Assembly (NCBI RefSeq): GCF_000218685.1
Contig: NW_006763293.1
Span: forward strand, 124,001-188,000
DNA from: Serpula lacrymans var. lacrymans S7.9
Taxonomy: Eukaryota > Basidiomycota > Agaricomycetes > Boletales > Serpulaceae
DNA: 64,000 nt
Direction of reading: 5' to 3'
Below, piece by piece: positions 34,151 through 44,731 of the stretch (position 1 is the stretch's first letter; each line of letters begins with the position of its first letter). The position numbers and the translations under genes are program-made. Below the pieces are notes generated by a model. It had not been told where the DNA came from. It was given only the letters and a program-made list of their open reading frames with translations, and did not search any database.

Positions 34151-35435
34151 ATGTATCAGACAAATGGCGCCAAATACTTCGACGAGTCAAGGATTTCTGC
34201 GCGCCTCATCGTCGAGCCTAATCAAGGTGTTGGTTATTACCCTCTTCGTCTAGGACAGCAACTGGATGGCAGCAAGCTGGAGATCACCAGAAAACTTCGA
34301 TGGGGAAGCTACTTCAGCACTCTGCTGGCGCGTTCATTATGCAGGAACGGTTTGGGTCCCACTCTCCTCGATGAAGACACGTATCCTTCACCGTACGCTG
34401 CTGTCAACATAGTCACGGCCAATGCCTCGTCGGGCGCCGTGAATGCATCGCTTGCAGAGATGGATGCTCTAAGGGCCATCAAGATTACGAATCCTAGTCA
34501 CCCATGTTGGAAACATTACCATTGTCTCCACCGTTTCTTCATTGTGAAGGGTAGTCATTGACCTCACATGTGCCTCTTCACGGGAACACGGCGCGTTTTC
34601 GATTAAGTTTATTAAACGTATCACCAAATAGACCCTCCTTGCTTTGGGAAAGAACATTCATTCTCTACTATCAAGAACCACCCATCAGCGGCTTACGGCA
34701 CTCGCATTGAACGGGAATTATCGCCTCATACCATCATAACAGTCAAGTCCCAGCTGCTTCCAAACACCTCTTATTTGATTCGAGTGACCTCTATACCTAT
34801 ACCTGCTTCGTCGACTATGGTCATGATGAGTTGGATTAGTGTCATCACGACGGCGTGATTTTGTTATAGCATCTGTACAAGGGGCTCAACCCATCCTGCT
34901 TCACGCCCATAAGGTCACACTTGGGTATACGTGGTCCGCACCGCGATAGACATACGGTCGATGAGATGTCTAGTGAAATCTTATCTTGCTTATTCTTTGA
35001 GCATCTGTCGAGTAGTTCCGGCTAGGTTTTCCTGCATCTAGTCGGCGTCGCTCCGTTTCAAATCTACGAAACGCCTTCTGTGACTCTCCCGGATACCTGC
35101 CCTCGTCGACCCGCGACGCACATTGGTGCTCTCCCATCAGATTTCTTGGAACTTTGTCCTCGTCGGGAGGATTTCTTTGATAAGCAAGGTGAGACCTTCT
35201 TTGTCTTCTGTCTTGTCTGACTCACGTGTATGACTCGAAGGCTTTCGTGCCTTGTACAGTTGAGGGATGTTTATGTTTACAGGGTATAACGTCGGGTAAG
35301 GACGTAGTCGAGGCCAATCCTTTCATTAGGAATTGCTTGACCATTGATCTTCACAAAGATCCACTGCCCAGGGATTACCAGACGATGGGTGGCTTTGCGA
35401 TGCGTAGAAAGTTCATAATTTTGTCTTTCCAGTAA
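34151..35435 (+). pseudogene. SRPK-like serine/threonine kinase, decayed
   Basis: The N-lobe is clear: NQGVGYYPLRLGQQLDGSKL, then ITRKLRWGSYFSTLLA (glycine loop, degenerate: RKLRWGSY for RKLGWGxY). The usual VAIK lysine appears as YAAVNIV, i.e. the catalytic Lys is lost. NPSHPCWKHYHCLHRFFIVKGSH is the next SRPK block, and there a glycine codon has become TGA (34559-34561). Later fragments are FVDYGH (DFG region), HIGALPSDFLELCPRREDFF (about 35120-35190) and ANPFIRNCLTIDLHKDP (35310-35370), separated by stops and frameshifts. The catalytic-loop HTD/HRD region is not recognisable. Paralogs of SRPK are abundant in mushrooms; this one is dead. Confidence 0.75.
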
Positions 35436-35882
35436 TGCATGTACTATTGTATCCGAGACACCCGTTGACCTTTTCCCCGAGGCGTGTTGGTGTAAGTCAG
35501 TGTACGAGATGATTGGGAACGGTGTATTGAATCGAGTCCATGGTAATAAGAACAAGTGGGATGGGTATGGCAGTTAAAACAGGTTATGAATGAAACGATA
35601 CACAATGGGCTCGATAATGGAAGCACGGCCATACAGAAGGATAGAATGACTTTTGAAAACAAGTGGAATAAAGTAGCGAAAATGGAAACATAATGGTAAA
35701 ATGAAAACAGAGCGCAGCTTCAGCGCAGATAGATGAGATGCACACATATTTGCACATACTAGAAAAAATAACGCAGCCTGATCCTACATCGCGATGGTCA
35801 AGTCCCGCGCCTGCGCAGAATTCTCCATCTTCTCCCAGGCTCCCCTACTAATGACACACAACTCCTATCCACATCACTCACA

Positions 35883-37568
35883 CTAGTCCTCTGCAATTGC
35901 TTCATCATCCTCGCAGTCCAATTTCACGGCTTCGAGGTAACTTTCTGGGACAAGCGCATGTGCCCCACTATCGCTCTGCAAATCTTTCACTACAACTGCC
36001 CATCCGACCCCACCTCCTCGTCCTACAACACGAACAATTTGGTCTTCTTCTAACTTCATTTCCGCTGTTCCCTCGGGTTCGAAAGCATATAAAGCACGGT
36101 ATAGGCCAGGAAGAAGTGGAGGTTCACCATCTTCAGCAGCTCCTCCCTCTTCACAGTCAATATACTCCCCTTCTTCCCCATCCTCCCATTCTTCGCTTTC
36201 TTCAGTATCATCTCCGATACCAAAATTCCTTGCAAAGTCTGTATCACTTGGCATTTGCTTCTCGCCGGCACCAGGTCCTTTCTCGCCAGCCCCCCAGCTT
36301 AACCTTCCGAATCCGGCCCATCCAAACCCTCCCCACCCCGCTCCCCCATCTCCTCCACCCTCCTCCTCATCTTCCTCATTTTCCCACTCGTCCTCCTCTT
36401 CGTCGCTCGATTCTGATGAAGGTGACCCGCGTAACCGCTTAGCAAGCACGGTCGGACGATTGGGGCGGGGGACTTCATCGCCGAGCCCAACGAAGCGCGC
36501 ATCAGTCGCAGGAAAGGCAAAATCGCGAATTTTAATCAAGGTGGACATGGGCGAAGTGGCATCGTCTTCATTTGGTTTTTGTCCTACGTCCTTGTGGAGT
36601 TCTTGATTGTTCGCATCGTCTTTGCTCCCTAATATCGCTGATCCAGATGAAGTAGTGAATCCCGGCGCGTGGTTTTCTTTCTCTCGTTCGTCCACTGTGG
36701 ACATCCCGAGACCAAGTGATATTGCATCTTTAGAGCGACGGGCGCTTGACGGACGAGAGCCAATACCCGAAACGGGACGTGACATCGTACCTGATACGGG
36801 TCGCGAAACCACGCCTGACGGCGGCCGCGATGAAGCAACGCCAGAAACAGGCCGGGAACGCGATGAAGTACGCGAGTGTGTAGAAGGCGCGGTGGAGGCA
36901 CGGCGTGAAACAGCAGGAGAGGGTGGGGCTGGGCGAGTGGACGTTAATGACGTGCTGAGCTGCTGTGATGTTAGCAACGTATCGCTTTGCTGCGGAGATA
37001 GTTCTGGTTGGGGCTGCAGCGAAGACTGTAGATCAGGGTGCAGAAAATATTGGGACGGAGACGAAGAGTGCTGCTGAGTGGGTGTCAAGGAAGGCGATAC
37101 TAGGGAAGCCGAAAACGCGCCGCCAGGAGTTGGCGTAGTTGGGTCGGTGACGATGGTGGGAGAAAGCGTGCTGGGCTGAGAGGCCTGGAAGGATAGGCCG
37201 CGCAGGAGCGAGCGAGTGAACTTCAGCATGGATATGAAGACGAAGAAAAAGAGCTGGCGAGAAAAGATGAATAAAGGGTCTTTTAAGGGACTCACCACTC
37301 CGCTGCCACTGTAACCATTACTGGCATAGTTGTTATTGTTGATGTTATGGATATTACTGGTACTAGTAGTGCTAATTCCAGTAACAACACCATTAGCGCT
37401 CGGACCAAGCTCATCTGTGTCCTTCTTCAAGTTTCTGGACGATTTACGCGAAAAGCGTGCTGAGCCTATGCCGGCTGATGGTGGTCTTACCGCAAACTCA
37501 TGTGGACCAGGCATGGGTGGGGGCAGAAACGAAGAGCCCGGAGAGGGAAATGGGGAGGACGAAGGCAT
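35883..37568 (-). CDS. SH3-domain protein, Ser/Thr/Pro-rich
   Basis: Start chosen at the first ATG of the frame (37568, MPSSSPFPSPGSSFLPP); the longer frame upstream has only GTG. An in-frame 111-nt intron (37295-37185, donor GTGAGT, acceptor CCTTCCAG) removes a hydrophobic stretch, so the apparent transmembrane segment is probably intron. A long disordered Ser/Thr/Pro/Arg region has imperfect R-P-V-S-G repeats (RPVSGVASSRPPSGVVSRPVSG). Acidic Glu/Asp runs precede a C-terminal SH3 domain: ALYAFEPEGTAEMKLEEDQIV, GWAVVV and ALVPESYLEAV give the ALYDY, Trp and P-x-x-Y signatures. The layout resembles fungal Nbp2-like adaptors that bind phosphatase or kinase partners, but orthology is not established. 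Confidence 0.82.
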   Translation of the reverse strand: MPSSSPFPSPGSSFLPPPMPGPHEFAVRPPSAGIGSARFSRKSSRNLKKDTDELGPSANGVVTGISTTSTSNIHNINNNNYASNGYSGSGVVSPLKDPLFIFSRQLFFFVFISMLKFTRSLLRGLSFQASQPSTLSPTIVTDPTTPTPGGAFSASLVSPSLTPTQQHSSSPSQYFLHPDLQSSLQPQPELSPQQSDTLLTSQQLSTSLTSTRPAPPSPAVSRRASTAPSTHSRTSSRSRPVSGVASSRPPSGVVSRPVSGTMSRPVSGIGSRPSSARRSKDAISLGLGMSTVDEREKENHAPGFTTSSGSAILGSKDDANNQELHKDVGQKPNEDDATSPMSTLIKIRDFAFPATDARFVGLGDEVPRPNRPTVLAKRLRGSPSSESSDEEEDEWENEEDEEEGGGDGGAGWGGFGWAGFGRLSWGAGEKGPGAGEKQMPSDTDFARNFGIGDDTEESEEWEDGEEGEYIDCEEGGAAEDGEPPLLPGLYRALYAFEPEGTAEMKLEEDQIVRVVGRGGGVGWAVVVKDLQSDSGAHALVPESYLEAVKLDCEDDEAIAED

Positions 37569-37937
37569 GGTGTCAAGAGCCAGAGAGAGCGGGGGAGGGG
37601 GATCTGACAGTGGAGCGTGGGGCACGTAAGTCCAGTAACGGTACCGACGGTAAGAAGACAGAAGAAATTGCACCTTTTGGTTCTATAGCCGATGCCATGA
37701 CAGGCGTGGTGGTCGCTATTGGCAGGTGATACCTAGGAGACGCTCGCTGTGTCAGACGACGTGCTCGCTGCCGTGCTCGCTGTGCTCACCGACGTACCAG
37801 AGACTCGAGATATGGCAAAAAGATACTGTAGAAATTCAGAAATAACAGAAAATCGACATTATTTCCCTGGCAACAAGCATCTCAAATTCACTGTTTGCAT
37901 CTATTTACCTCGACGACGACCTGCTTATCTAATGTCA

Positions 37938-38930
37938 TCACACCCGCCAAGTCGGCTCTGCCCCTAACCCCAACTTGGCCCGTCTTGCAAGGCTTGCTGT
38001 CCTTTTCAGCTCAGTCGATATCGTTGCCCGACTCACATCTTGTTTCCCTTCACTGCCATTCACCTTGCTGGGCTCTCGAGAATGGCGCACACGGGCTGCT
38101 ATTGCCTTGGTTGGGCTATCGGGCTTGTTTGGACGGTATCGCGTTCGTGACCGAATGTACATATGCCCGGTGCGCTCCGTAGAAACAGGGAATGGTTTCA
38201 TGCCGGTTTGTGCTCTTGACGAGTTGGAGGTCGATGGGAAGCAATTGTACGAAGCACTTGGAAAGAACACGTCGTGTCTTTTTCTTGGCTGCACGACGGT
38301 CCGTGCTCGTGACCTCCTTGTGCCAGTGATTATTTTGCGCTCTTCCTCTCCCACCTCGTGCGTCGCCGTTCGTTCGTAAGTTGTGTCATCGCCCAGAGGT
38401 GTCTTGAAGCCATCGCTCAGTCTGCCTAAGCCGTCGAATCGCTTGCCATTCCCTTTCATGATGCCTTCAATACCGAGTCCCACAAGTCCAAGTCCAGTTC
38501 GTCCTTCGGATAGCCTATATTCCAGCTGCACACGTGCCGTATTGTTGTTGCCAGCCAATACTGGGGTTTCGATTTCAGCAGACGACTCTTTATCTCCTCT
38601 TGATGTCGTGGTGGTATCATTGAGTAATGCGGGTGGCGACTGCGACGGTGATCCTGCAGGAGTGTTGCATGGTACCGCGGGGTGGGATTCCTCTTCTTCG
38701 TATGGCAAGACCGGAGACGATTGAGGTGCAGGAAGAAATGTATATGTGTCAAGCACGGGTGCGAATGGTGCTCGTTTGCGATGTGAGCGTTGTACTTGAC
38801 GCAAGACTAACATGGACAAGAGTGCAGATGCAGTTGCTGGTTTGGTAGACGATTGTTTCTTGGTAATTTCCATCCAGCGTTTCCTTACTTGCGAAGCCTT
38901 GAGAGAAGATGAGGATGTATGCGCGTTCAT
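37938..38930 (-). CDS. Hypothetical protein, lineage-specific, single exon
   Basis: 330 residues, ATG at 38930, no intron needed. Basic N-terminus (KASQVRKRWMEITKKQ), Ser/Thr-rich middle, a glycine-rich stretch GLGLVGLGIEGIMKG, then an Arg-rich tail including RRSRARTVVQPRKRHDVFFP and TGHMYIRSRTRYRPNKP. No known domain, signal peptide or membrane segment. The composition suggests a nuclear, largely disordered protein. The single long frame amid dense intron-containing genes and normal codon usage support a real gene. Confidence 0.6.
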   Translation of the reverse strand: MNAHTSSSSLKASQVRKRWMEITKKQSSTKPATASALLSMLVLRQVQRSHRKRAPFAPVLDTYTFLPAPQSSPVLPYEEEESHPAVPCNTPAGSPSQSPPALLNDTTTTSRGDKESSAEIETPVLAGNNNTARVQLEYRLSEGRTGLGLVGLGIEGIMKGNGKRFDGLGRLSDGFKTPLGDDTTYERTATHEVGEEERKIITGTRRSRARTVVQPRKRHDVFFPSASYNCFPSTSNSSRAQTGMKPFPVSTERTGHMYIRSRTRYRPNKPDSPTKAIAARVRHSREPSKVNGSEGKQDVSRATISTELKRTASLARRAKLGLGAEPTWRV

Positions 38931-39730
38931 GCTTCAAGTCTTCACTGATGCCGATTCTGTATTTCTGCGGTGGTGGAGTTTGAGCTACATACGGTATGTT
39001 GATAGCTTCCACGTTAGCAAGGTGAACGTGGTAATGTAGTAAGAGTGCGTACCCAGAGGGCGCCTTACTGATGAATGTGAGCTGACCCAAAGATGGTACT
39101 ATTCGTGGAATGCTGTCCTTTGTATATAATGTCGGTGCGTTGGGTTGACCTTCAGCGGTGTTACTTCTTGTCTTGTTATAATATAGGAATGAGCACAGGT
39201 AGGTTCCAGCCATGCTCGTATCATTCTACAGTTCTTATACATGCACTGGAGGCGGCTGACTCGCTGACGAACCGCTGCAGCTGGCGGCTGGCACAACCGT
39301 CGCAACCATGGACTCGGGGGCTGACAGTGGCGCATTACCATCTAGCCATGGCTAGCTTACGCAGAATCACATTTACTTGCAGCACCCAAAGGCAACCCAC
39401 TCATTAATGCTCATTGCTATTCGCTTGTTTTGCATAAACAGCACTTGGGTTTTTGTTCCTACTTGAATGACGATCGGACCATCGATCATGTCATGCAGAA
39501 ATGCAACGAGGTCAAGTTAAAAGGCAGGATTCATATTACCTCATGCAATTCTTTCATTCTTACTGACTCTTTATAAATACTTTCACCAGGTCATCGACGA
39601 TTATCGAGCTAACCTCCTCATCCAGCCATCATCGAGTCTCTCATTTGACGAAGTTGTCCATTGCGGCCACAGGATTGCCTGAAGCCTTACGTATCTCAAT
39701 TTATCTCGTTTTTTCCCATTGTCCAACACT
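38931..39730. promoter_or_regulatory. Divergent intergenic region; TATA box at 39572-39579
   Basis: Separates the minus-strand hypothetical gene from the plus-strand paralog gene. TATAAATA at 39572 lies 150 bp before the start codon at 39731. No other gene is seen. Confidence 0.45.
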
Positions 39731-41177
39731 ATGCCTTGCGTTCACCCTGCCTCAAAGCTTCCCTTCGCTGTGAGCCTGCAGAAGCACGGTGTTACAGTTA
39801 ACCGACGTTCCTTTCCAGCGAAACTGTCTCCGTATTATCCTTACCACGTTCACACCTCCAACGTAACCTCATATATCTCCTATCGTGAATTTTGCTGGAC
39901 TGGACCTCCGGGAAAATTTGGTCTTCTTGGTGATATCTATTTCGACCTTACGATCAACTCACTCGCAATTTACGGGAGAACCACGAGCGAGGAAGAGGAC
40001 AACAGGTGGTTCAGATGGAGTGGCCTCACCCCCACTCTCGATACCAACATCAAGCATCTCAGGTCTCGCACTGTATCCTTCAAGTTTTTCAACACTATCT
40101 TCAGGCATCCGCCCGTTGAATCTATGGTCAGATGGGGTAGAGATATCTTGGTTCAACCGAGAAAAAGTAGTAAAGACCAGACGTAGCCTACTCAATGAGC
40201 CCCAAATGATCGCTGAAACTCGGCATACTGGGAGGGTTGGATGGCTACTCAAAAGAGTGCTCGATCCTGAATTGTTGCTAGAATGTGGCACCGCTGGCCA
40301 AAAAAAGCGTAAACCTTGCAATTACGGACACGATGACTTGGATAGCCAGAGTACAAAGCAGAAGAAACGAAGGGTCGTTCGTTTTGATAATGGGGATCCG
40401 GATGATCCACCAGCATTAGGAGTAGAGCCTGCATCTTCGTCACATAACACATCACTGTCCTCCGTTTCTTCAGGACAAACTCAAAACACCGAGCACATTG
40501 ATAACCAGAGTACAGAGCGGGAGAAACGAAGGGTCGAACGCAGTTGTTTCGATGTTGGTCCACCAGCATTACGAACACAGCCTAGATCTTTATCTCTTGT
40601 TTCCTCAGAACAAAATCAAAGCACCGATGGCGAAGGCGTCAACAATTCCGTACGAGTTCTTGTCAGGAATTTTGTACGTCAGGAGGCTAACAACCCGTGC
40701 TTGTACAAGACAATATCTGATTCTTCCCGAACGTGGGCAAAAAGTAAGGATCTATCGAACTCTCCATGACAGTGTTTTCTACACGTTTACCATGAAAATT
40801 CTCTAGGTTTGGATGCACTCGACCCCCTTGACAACAGTGTTGATACGCAAGATCGTGTCGCCCTTGGTAGGTTATGATATGTCACTAGAGACTGACGTAT
40901 CTGAAGGATTTACAGTGATCAGCCAGAATGGTACTCTGTCAAGAAAATTAGAGCTAGGTAAACACCACGCACAAAGTGTCCTCTGGTTATTTCTAAGAAG
41001 GCCACAGTGAAAGCCCTACATAAATTGGAAGCAGAGCAAATGGCGCTCGAAATCGTTGCGCTAAAACGTCTTCGCGATGAAGCAGAATACAAGCTGAAAG
41101 GCTTCGAGGATAAAGTCAGGAAGTCGAAGTCACAGGTCAGTATGACTACAAACACACGAGGAAGAGTTCGAGGCTGA
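39731..41177 (+). CDS. Uncharacterised coiled-coil protein, paralog of the gene at 21.5 kb
   Basis: First ATG MPCVHPASKLPF. Shares block order with the minus-strand gene at 21464-23351: TSYISYREFCWTGPPGKFGLLGDIYFDL (versus PYHEY...FALFGIPGDIYIGV), LWSDGVEISWFNREKV (versus LWCDGKKIDWLTKKV), and GRVGWLLKRVLDPE (versus GAWLIKRVLGYE). A workable model is 39731-40019, 40105-40743, then short exons near 40805, 40910 and 41010 to the TGA at 41175-41177; the first donor (GTGGCC) is weak and the segment it removes is longer in the paralog. The middle has two copies of a Q-S-T-x-x-x-K-R-R-V motif, and the C-terminus is a coiled coil (LEAEQMALEIVALKRLRDEA). Function unknown. Confidence 0.65.
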
Positions 41178-41857
41178 ATTCTTTCGTATTCAGATCATAG
41201 ATACCCTGCACATCCATCTTCCTCTCCGATAACTTGAATGACTTGAATGGACAAGTCAACTAACTGGCATATTCGATACGGTCTGCGGTATCGCTTTCGT
41301 ACGGAGTTGTAAGGCATGTAGTGCAGCCATAGGTTGTAAACTGTAAAATAGAGGCTCTGGAGCAAAATGCGAAATTCAACAATGCATTTTGAGAGTTATT
41401 ACAAAAAAGGGGGTCACAGCCTCGTTCTAGTAGTATTACTTCCTTCCGAAAAAGGAATATTCCTATCCATGTGCAACTCAACCACCCAAAATTTAATTTC
41501 GCAATCAGTGATGAATCGCTACAATGCGACTCCACTTAATGGCAATGTTGGCCAAGGGCAGCATCACCGCAACTCAAGTCATGCAGACAAACATTTTTCT
41601 CCGTAGGAAACTGCTCACAAGTACACAAAAGTCGTATCCATATCTGATTAGTATCTATATTTCATCCTGCAAATGCTAAAAGCGGAACGTACGCAAAACA
41701 GAACACAACGAATAAAAGAGAAGCTAAAATGCTACACAATCAAGGTCATACAGATCAGCTCAACTGCCAACGATCGTCCCCAAGTACCTCGAGCAGCACC
41801 CAAGCAGCCCTCGGATTAAATAACTTCACCTACTTTCTACGATGGGCTGGATTTTTT
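41178..41857. other. Intergenic between convergent genes
   Basis: 3' regions of the coiled-coil gene and the zinc-finger gene. No ORF with protein character or repeat is recognised. Confidence 0.5.
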
Positions 41858-44431
41858 TTATTCATCCTCTAGTTTCAGTGCACTAGAATGTGCCTCCGCA
41901 GCAGCTACGGCCTCGAATATCTCTGCATCTGCATCAGCATCAGCATCCGCATCCATATCTGCGTCGCCGTCAGCATCGACATCGCCATCAACTTCTCCAT
42001 CGGCATCGACATCACCATCACCATCTCCTTCCCCGTTGACTCTCTGCAAAGGAGGCGATACTTGAACAGGTATCGGCTGTCCGTCCCCCGTTCCACTTTC
42101 GCCTGGTGAACCACTTCCAGAGGCTGGTTTCCGTCGTCTGCCGTGATCGTGGCTCTGTTCTGCTCGTATAAGGGGGACACTCTCATTGTCCATGGTTTGA
42201 AGGGTGGCAATAGCAGGTGGCGTGGGGCCCCGTCCGCGCCGTTCTCGTTCTCTGTCTTTGTCCACTAAAATTGGGGCTGAGACTGGGGCTGGAGGCCCAG
42301 AGGGCCTCAAGTTAGATTTGTCTCGATGTCGATCCTGCGGGTGTGCAAATGACGGTGCCGGTGAAAGGAGTTGTGTGCCACCGGGACCCACACCCCCCCC
42401 GCTGTGTGATACTGGCATAGTATCAGACCTGTGCACAGAGCGATCCGAATTTTGTGAGCTATTGAGCGGAAGATGAGATGACACACGAGCAACGGATGAA
42501 GTAGAGGCGCCAGCGTGAGGGATAGATGCAATCGAGTGTGTACTGGCTTGCTGGCCGTCGAGCGTTCCTCGTCGCTCCACACGCTTCATCTTCTTACGAC
42601 ATCTGTCGCAGACGGTCCCTGGTCCCTCTGGTCCTGGTCCCCATTTCTCGACACATTTTCCATCCTTGTAGCGACCAGGCAAGCCACACTGCCTGCAAAT
42701 CCGCTGTCCTTGAGCATTGGTAGGTGGGAAACTAGTTGAGCTAACGGTGGGTGGAGCATACGGTGCCGTACCGTTTTGACCTGAAAACCGAGAGGTTATT
42801 TTTACTTCTCAAAATGCGACCAACGCGCTCTTCAGAAGGGCAGGACGGTGCTTACCTATCGTGGACGAACTTGTACCACTTCCACCACCAAATTTACTTT
42901 TCTTCGTTGGTGCACCAGTAACGGGTGGAGCGAATATATGTGTCTGGTACGTAGTTACCTGTCCAGGCTGCGTCAATGGTCCTGGAATAGGACCCACGGA
43001 CGCCTCGGAATTCATCGCAGGACCAGTCATACCGCCAGGAACAGACCCAGGTGCAGGTGCTGGAGGACCAACAAGATGAGACTGTGAATGCGTTCGGGGA
43101 TGACCATGTGAGCGATAATCCGATGCGGGTGACTCAGGACGGGAGTGCTGTTCTTGACGATGGTTTAACGCAGACATATGCTGCGGTATGGGCCCAGCAC
43201 GAGTGAGCGGAGGCGATACTGCCTCAGGACCAGCACGGCGAGCGCGGTCATTAGTTGATGCTTCCAGCAGCATCTCATCGATACTGAGGGAGCCTCCACT
43301 CGATCTGCTCGAAGAGCGTGACAGGTGTGAGCCAGCACGCGAGCGAGAGTGATGATGGGGACGGGGATGAGCAATTCCAGGCTGAAGTGATGTAAGGGTA
43401 CGATGAAGGGTTTGATCAGGAAGATGGGGTTCCCTGGACGAATGGCTACGGTGGTGGGAGGGGTCCCGACCGCGAGACTCGATGTCTCGAGAAGCGTGCA
43501 AATGGCCTGAATGTGAATCCTGAATAGAACATAATTAATTACGTTAAGCGGCTACTTAAATGTAACATACTGAGATGTTAAAAATTTGTTCTCGTCGGGG
43601 ATCGTAATCATTGTCGCGTTCGCCGCGAGATCGTTTAGATGGAGGTGGCCCACCAGAGGCAACGAGGTATCCGGACTCATCTAGACTGCCAGCACGAGGG
43701 CGAGTACGGCCTCTAGAGTTGGGGTTTGCATTGGGTGGGGGTGGGAGAGCTATGGGAGGAAATGGATGTGAGTTCTGTGAGTTCTGCGAGTTCTGTGGGG
43801 GAGCAGGACGGTGAGTTCTGGCACCTCCTGGGACATGGTGTCTTGAGGGAATTGCAGGAGGGATCACCATTATTGCAGGGTTTGATTGTGAGGTATGCTG
43901 GGAGTTGACGGGCACAGGGGACGGTGGAATTTGGCCTGGCAGAGGGATAGATGTAAGGACAAGCTGGCCTCCACCTTCTGCAATGATGCGCGAGTATCCT
44001 GCACGGGCGTCTGCAGCACGTAGTTCAATGACAGAAAGGTATCTGTCTAACTCTGTCCAGGACTCCATGATGATACGTTTCCTTGCTTCTGCCTCGTCAC
44101 GGGCCATCTCTGCACGCTCTGCACGAGTTTCGCATTCCGCGATGACTCTGTGTGCAGCATCGGAGAGCTGGGCATTTGATGACGGCGTGCCATTCGACGG
44201 GGGAGAGACGGCCTGGTAGGCGGAAAGGAGACGTTCTACTTTGTCAAGCCGTTTTCGTGTCGCTGTTAGTTCTTTTTTGAGAGATTCTGATTCACGGTAG
44301 CTAGTAGAGAGAAGAGAGGCAAGTTGGGAATTGCTGAGACTATGATGGGAACCATTTGGAGAGGTAACTGGGTTGTTTGATGACAATGGGGGCGAGGTGA
44401 TGGTGGATAAAGGTTGTGGGGAGACAGACAT
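41858..44431 (-). CDS. GATA-like zinc-finger protein with coiled coil and Asp-rich tail
   Basis: Three exons, 44431-43571, 43519-42856 and 42780-41858, total 2448 nt, an uninterrupted 815-residue protein. The N-terminal part has a coiled coil (ESLKKELTATRKRLDKVERLL and ECETRAERAEMARDEAEARK, residues about 45-125). Long Pro/Ser/His/Arg-rich disordered regions follow. One zinc finger at residues 537-569 reads C-x2-C-x25-C-x2-C (CRQCG...GPEGPGTVCDRC). GPEGPGTVCDRC resembles the second half of a GATA finger, but the loop is longer than the 17-20 of canonical GATA and the basic tail is KKMKRVERR. The C-terminus is a run of Gly/Asp/Val/Ala repeats (GDGDGDVDADGEVDGDVDAD). Likely a nuclear DNA-binding regulator; targets unknown. 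Confidence 0.85.
41923..42028 (-). repeat. Imperfect hexanucleotide repeat coding Asp-Ala/Asp-Val/Asp-Gly
   Basis: On the plus strand, units of GCATCA/GCATCC/CCATCA and similar are tandemly arranged inside the last exon of the zinc-finger gene. They translate on the minus strand to D-A, D-V and D-G dipeptides. The tract keeps the reading frame and is prone to length change. Confidence 0.8.
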
Positions 44432-44731
44432 CTAATGAGACAGCGAGCGTGGAAGGAAGCAGAGGGTGGGTGTCGCGTGTGAGGTCGTCGACGCCGTGTC
44501 GGACGGTGTGGGGAGGTGGTTTGTCGCCGTGCTCGACGTCGCAGTCGTGAATGCCGTTGTGGTGAGAGAAAGGGAGGAGGGGTGTGGCGGGAAAGCGGGG
44601 CAGCATCGGTGCAAGGGTTGATAAGACGTCGTTTATTTGACGAGGCGGCAACGGCACGCTGTCTGCTTGCACCGGATGTCGGTGTCCGGTCCAGTTTCTC
44701 GGCCGGCGATGCCCACCCGAATTTGCCATAT

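Noticed and set aside
36607..37077. 156-codon plus-strand ORF
   Set aside because: Shadow of the low-complexity region of the minus-strand SH3 gene.
37185..37295. Transmembrane segment in the SH3 protein
   Set aside because: The hydrophobic stretch lies wholly inside a consensus in-frame intron (GTGAGT...CCTTCCAG).
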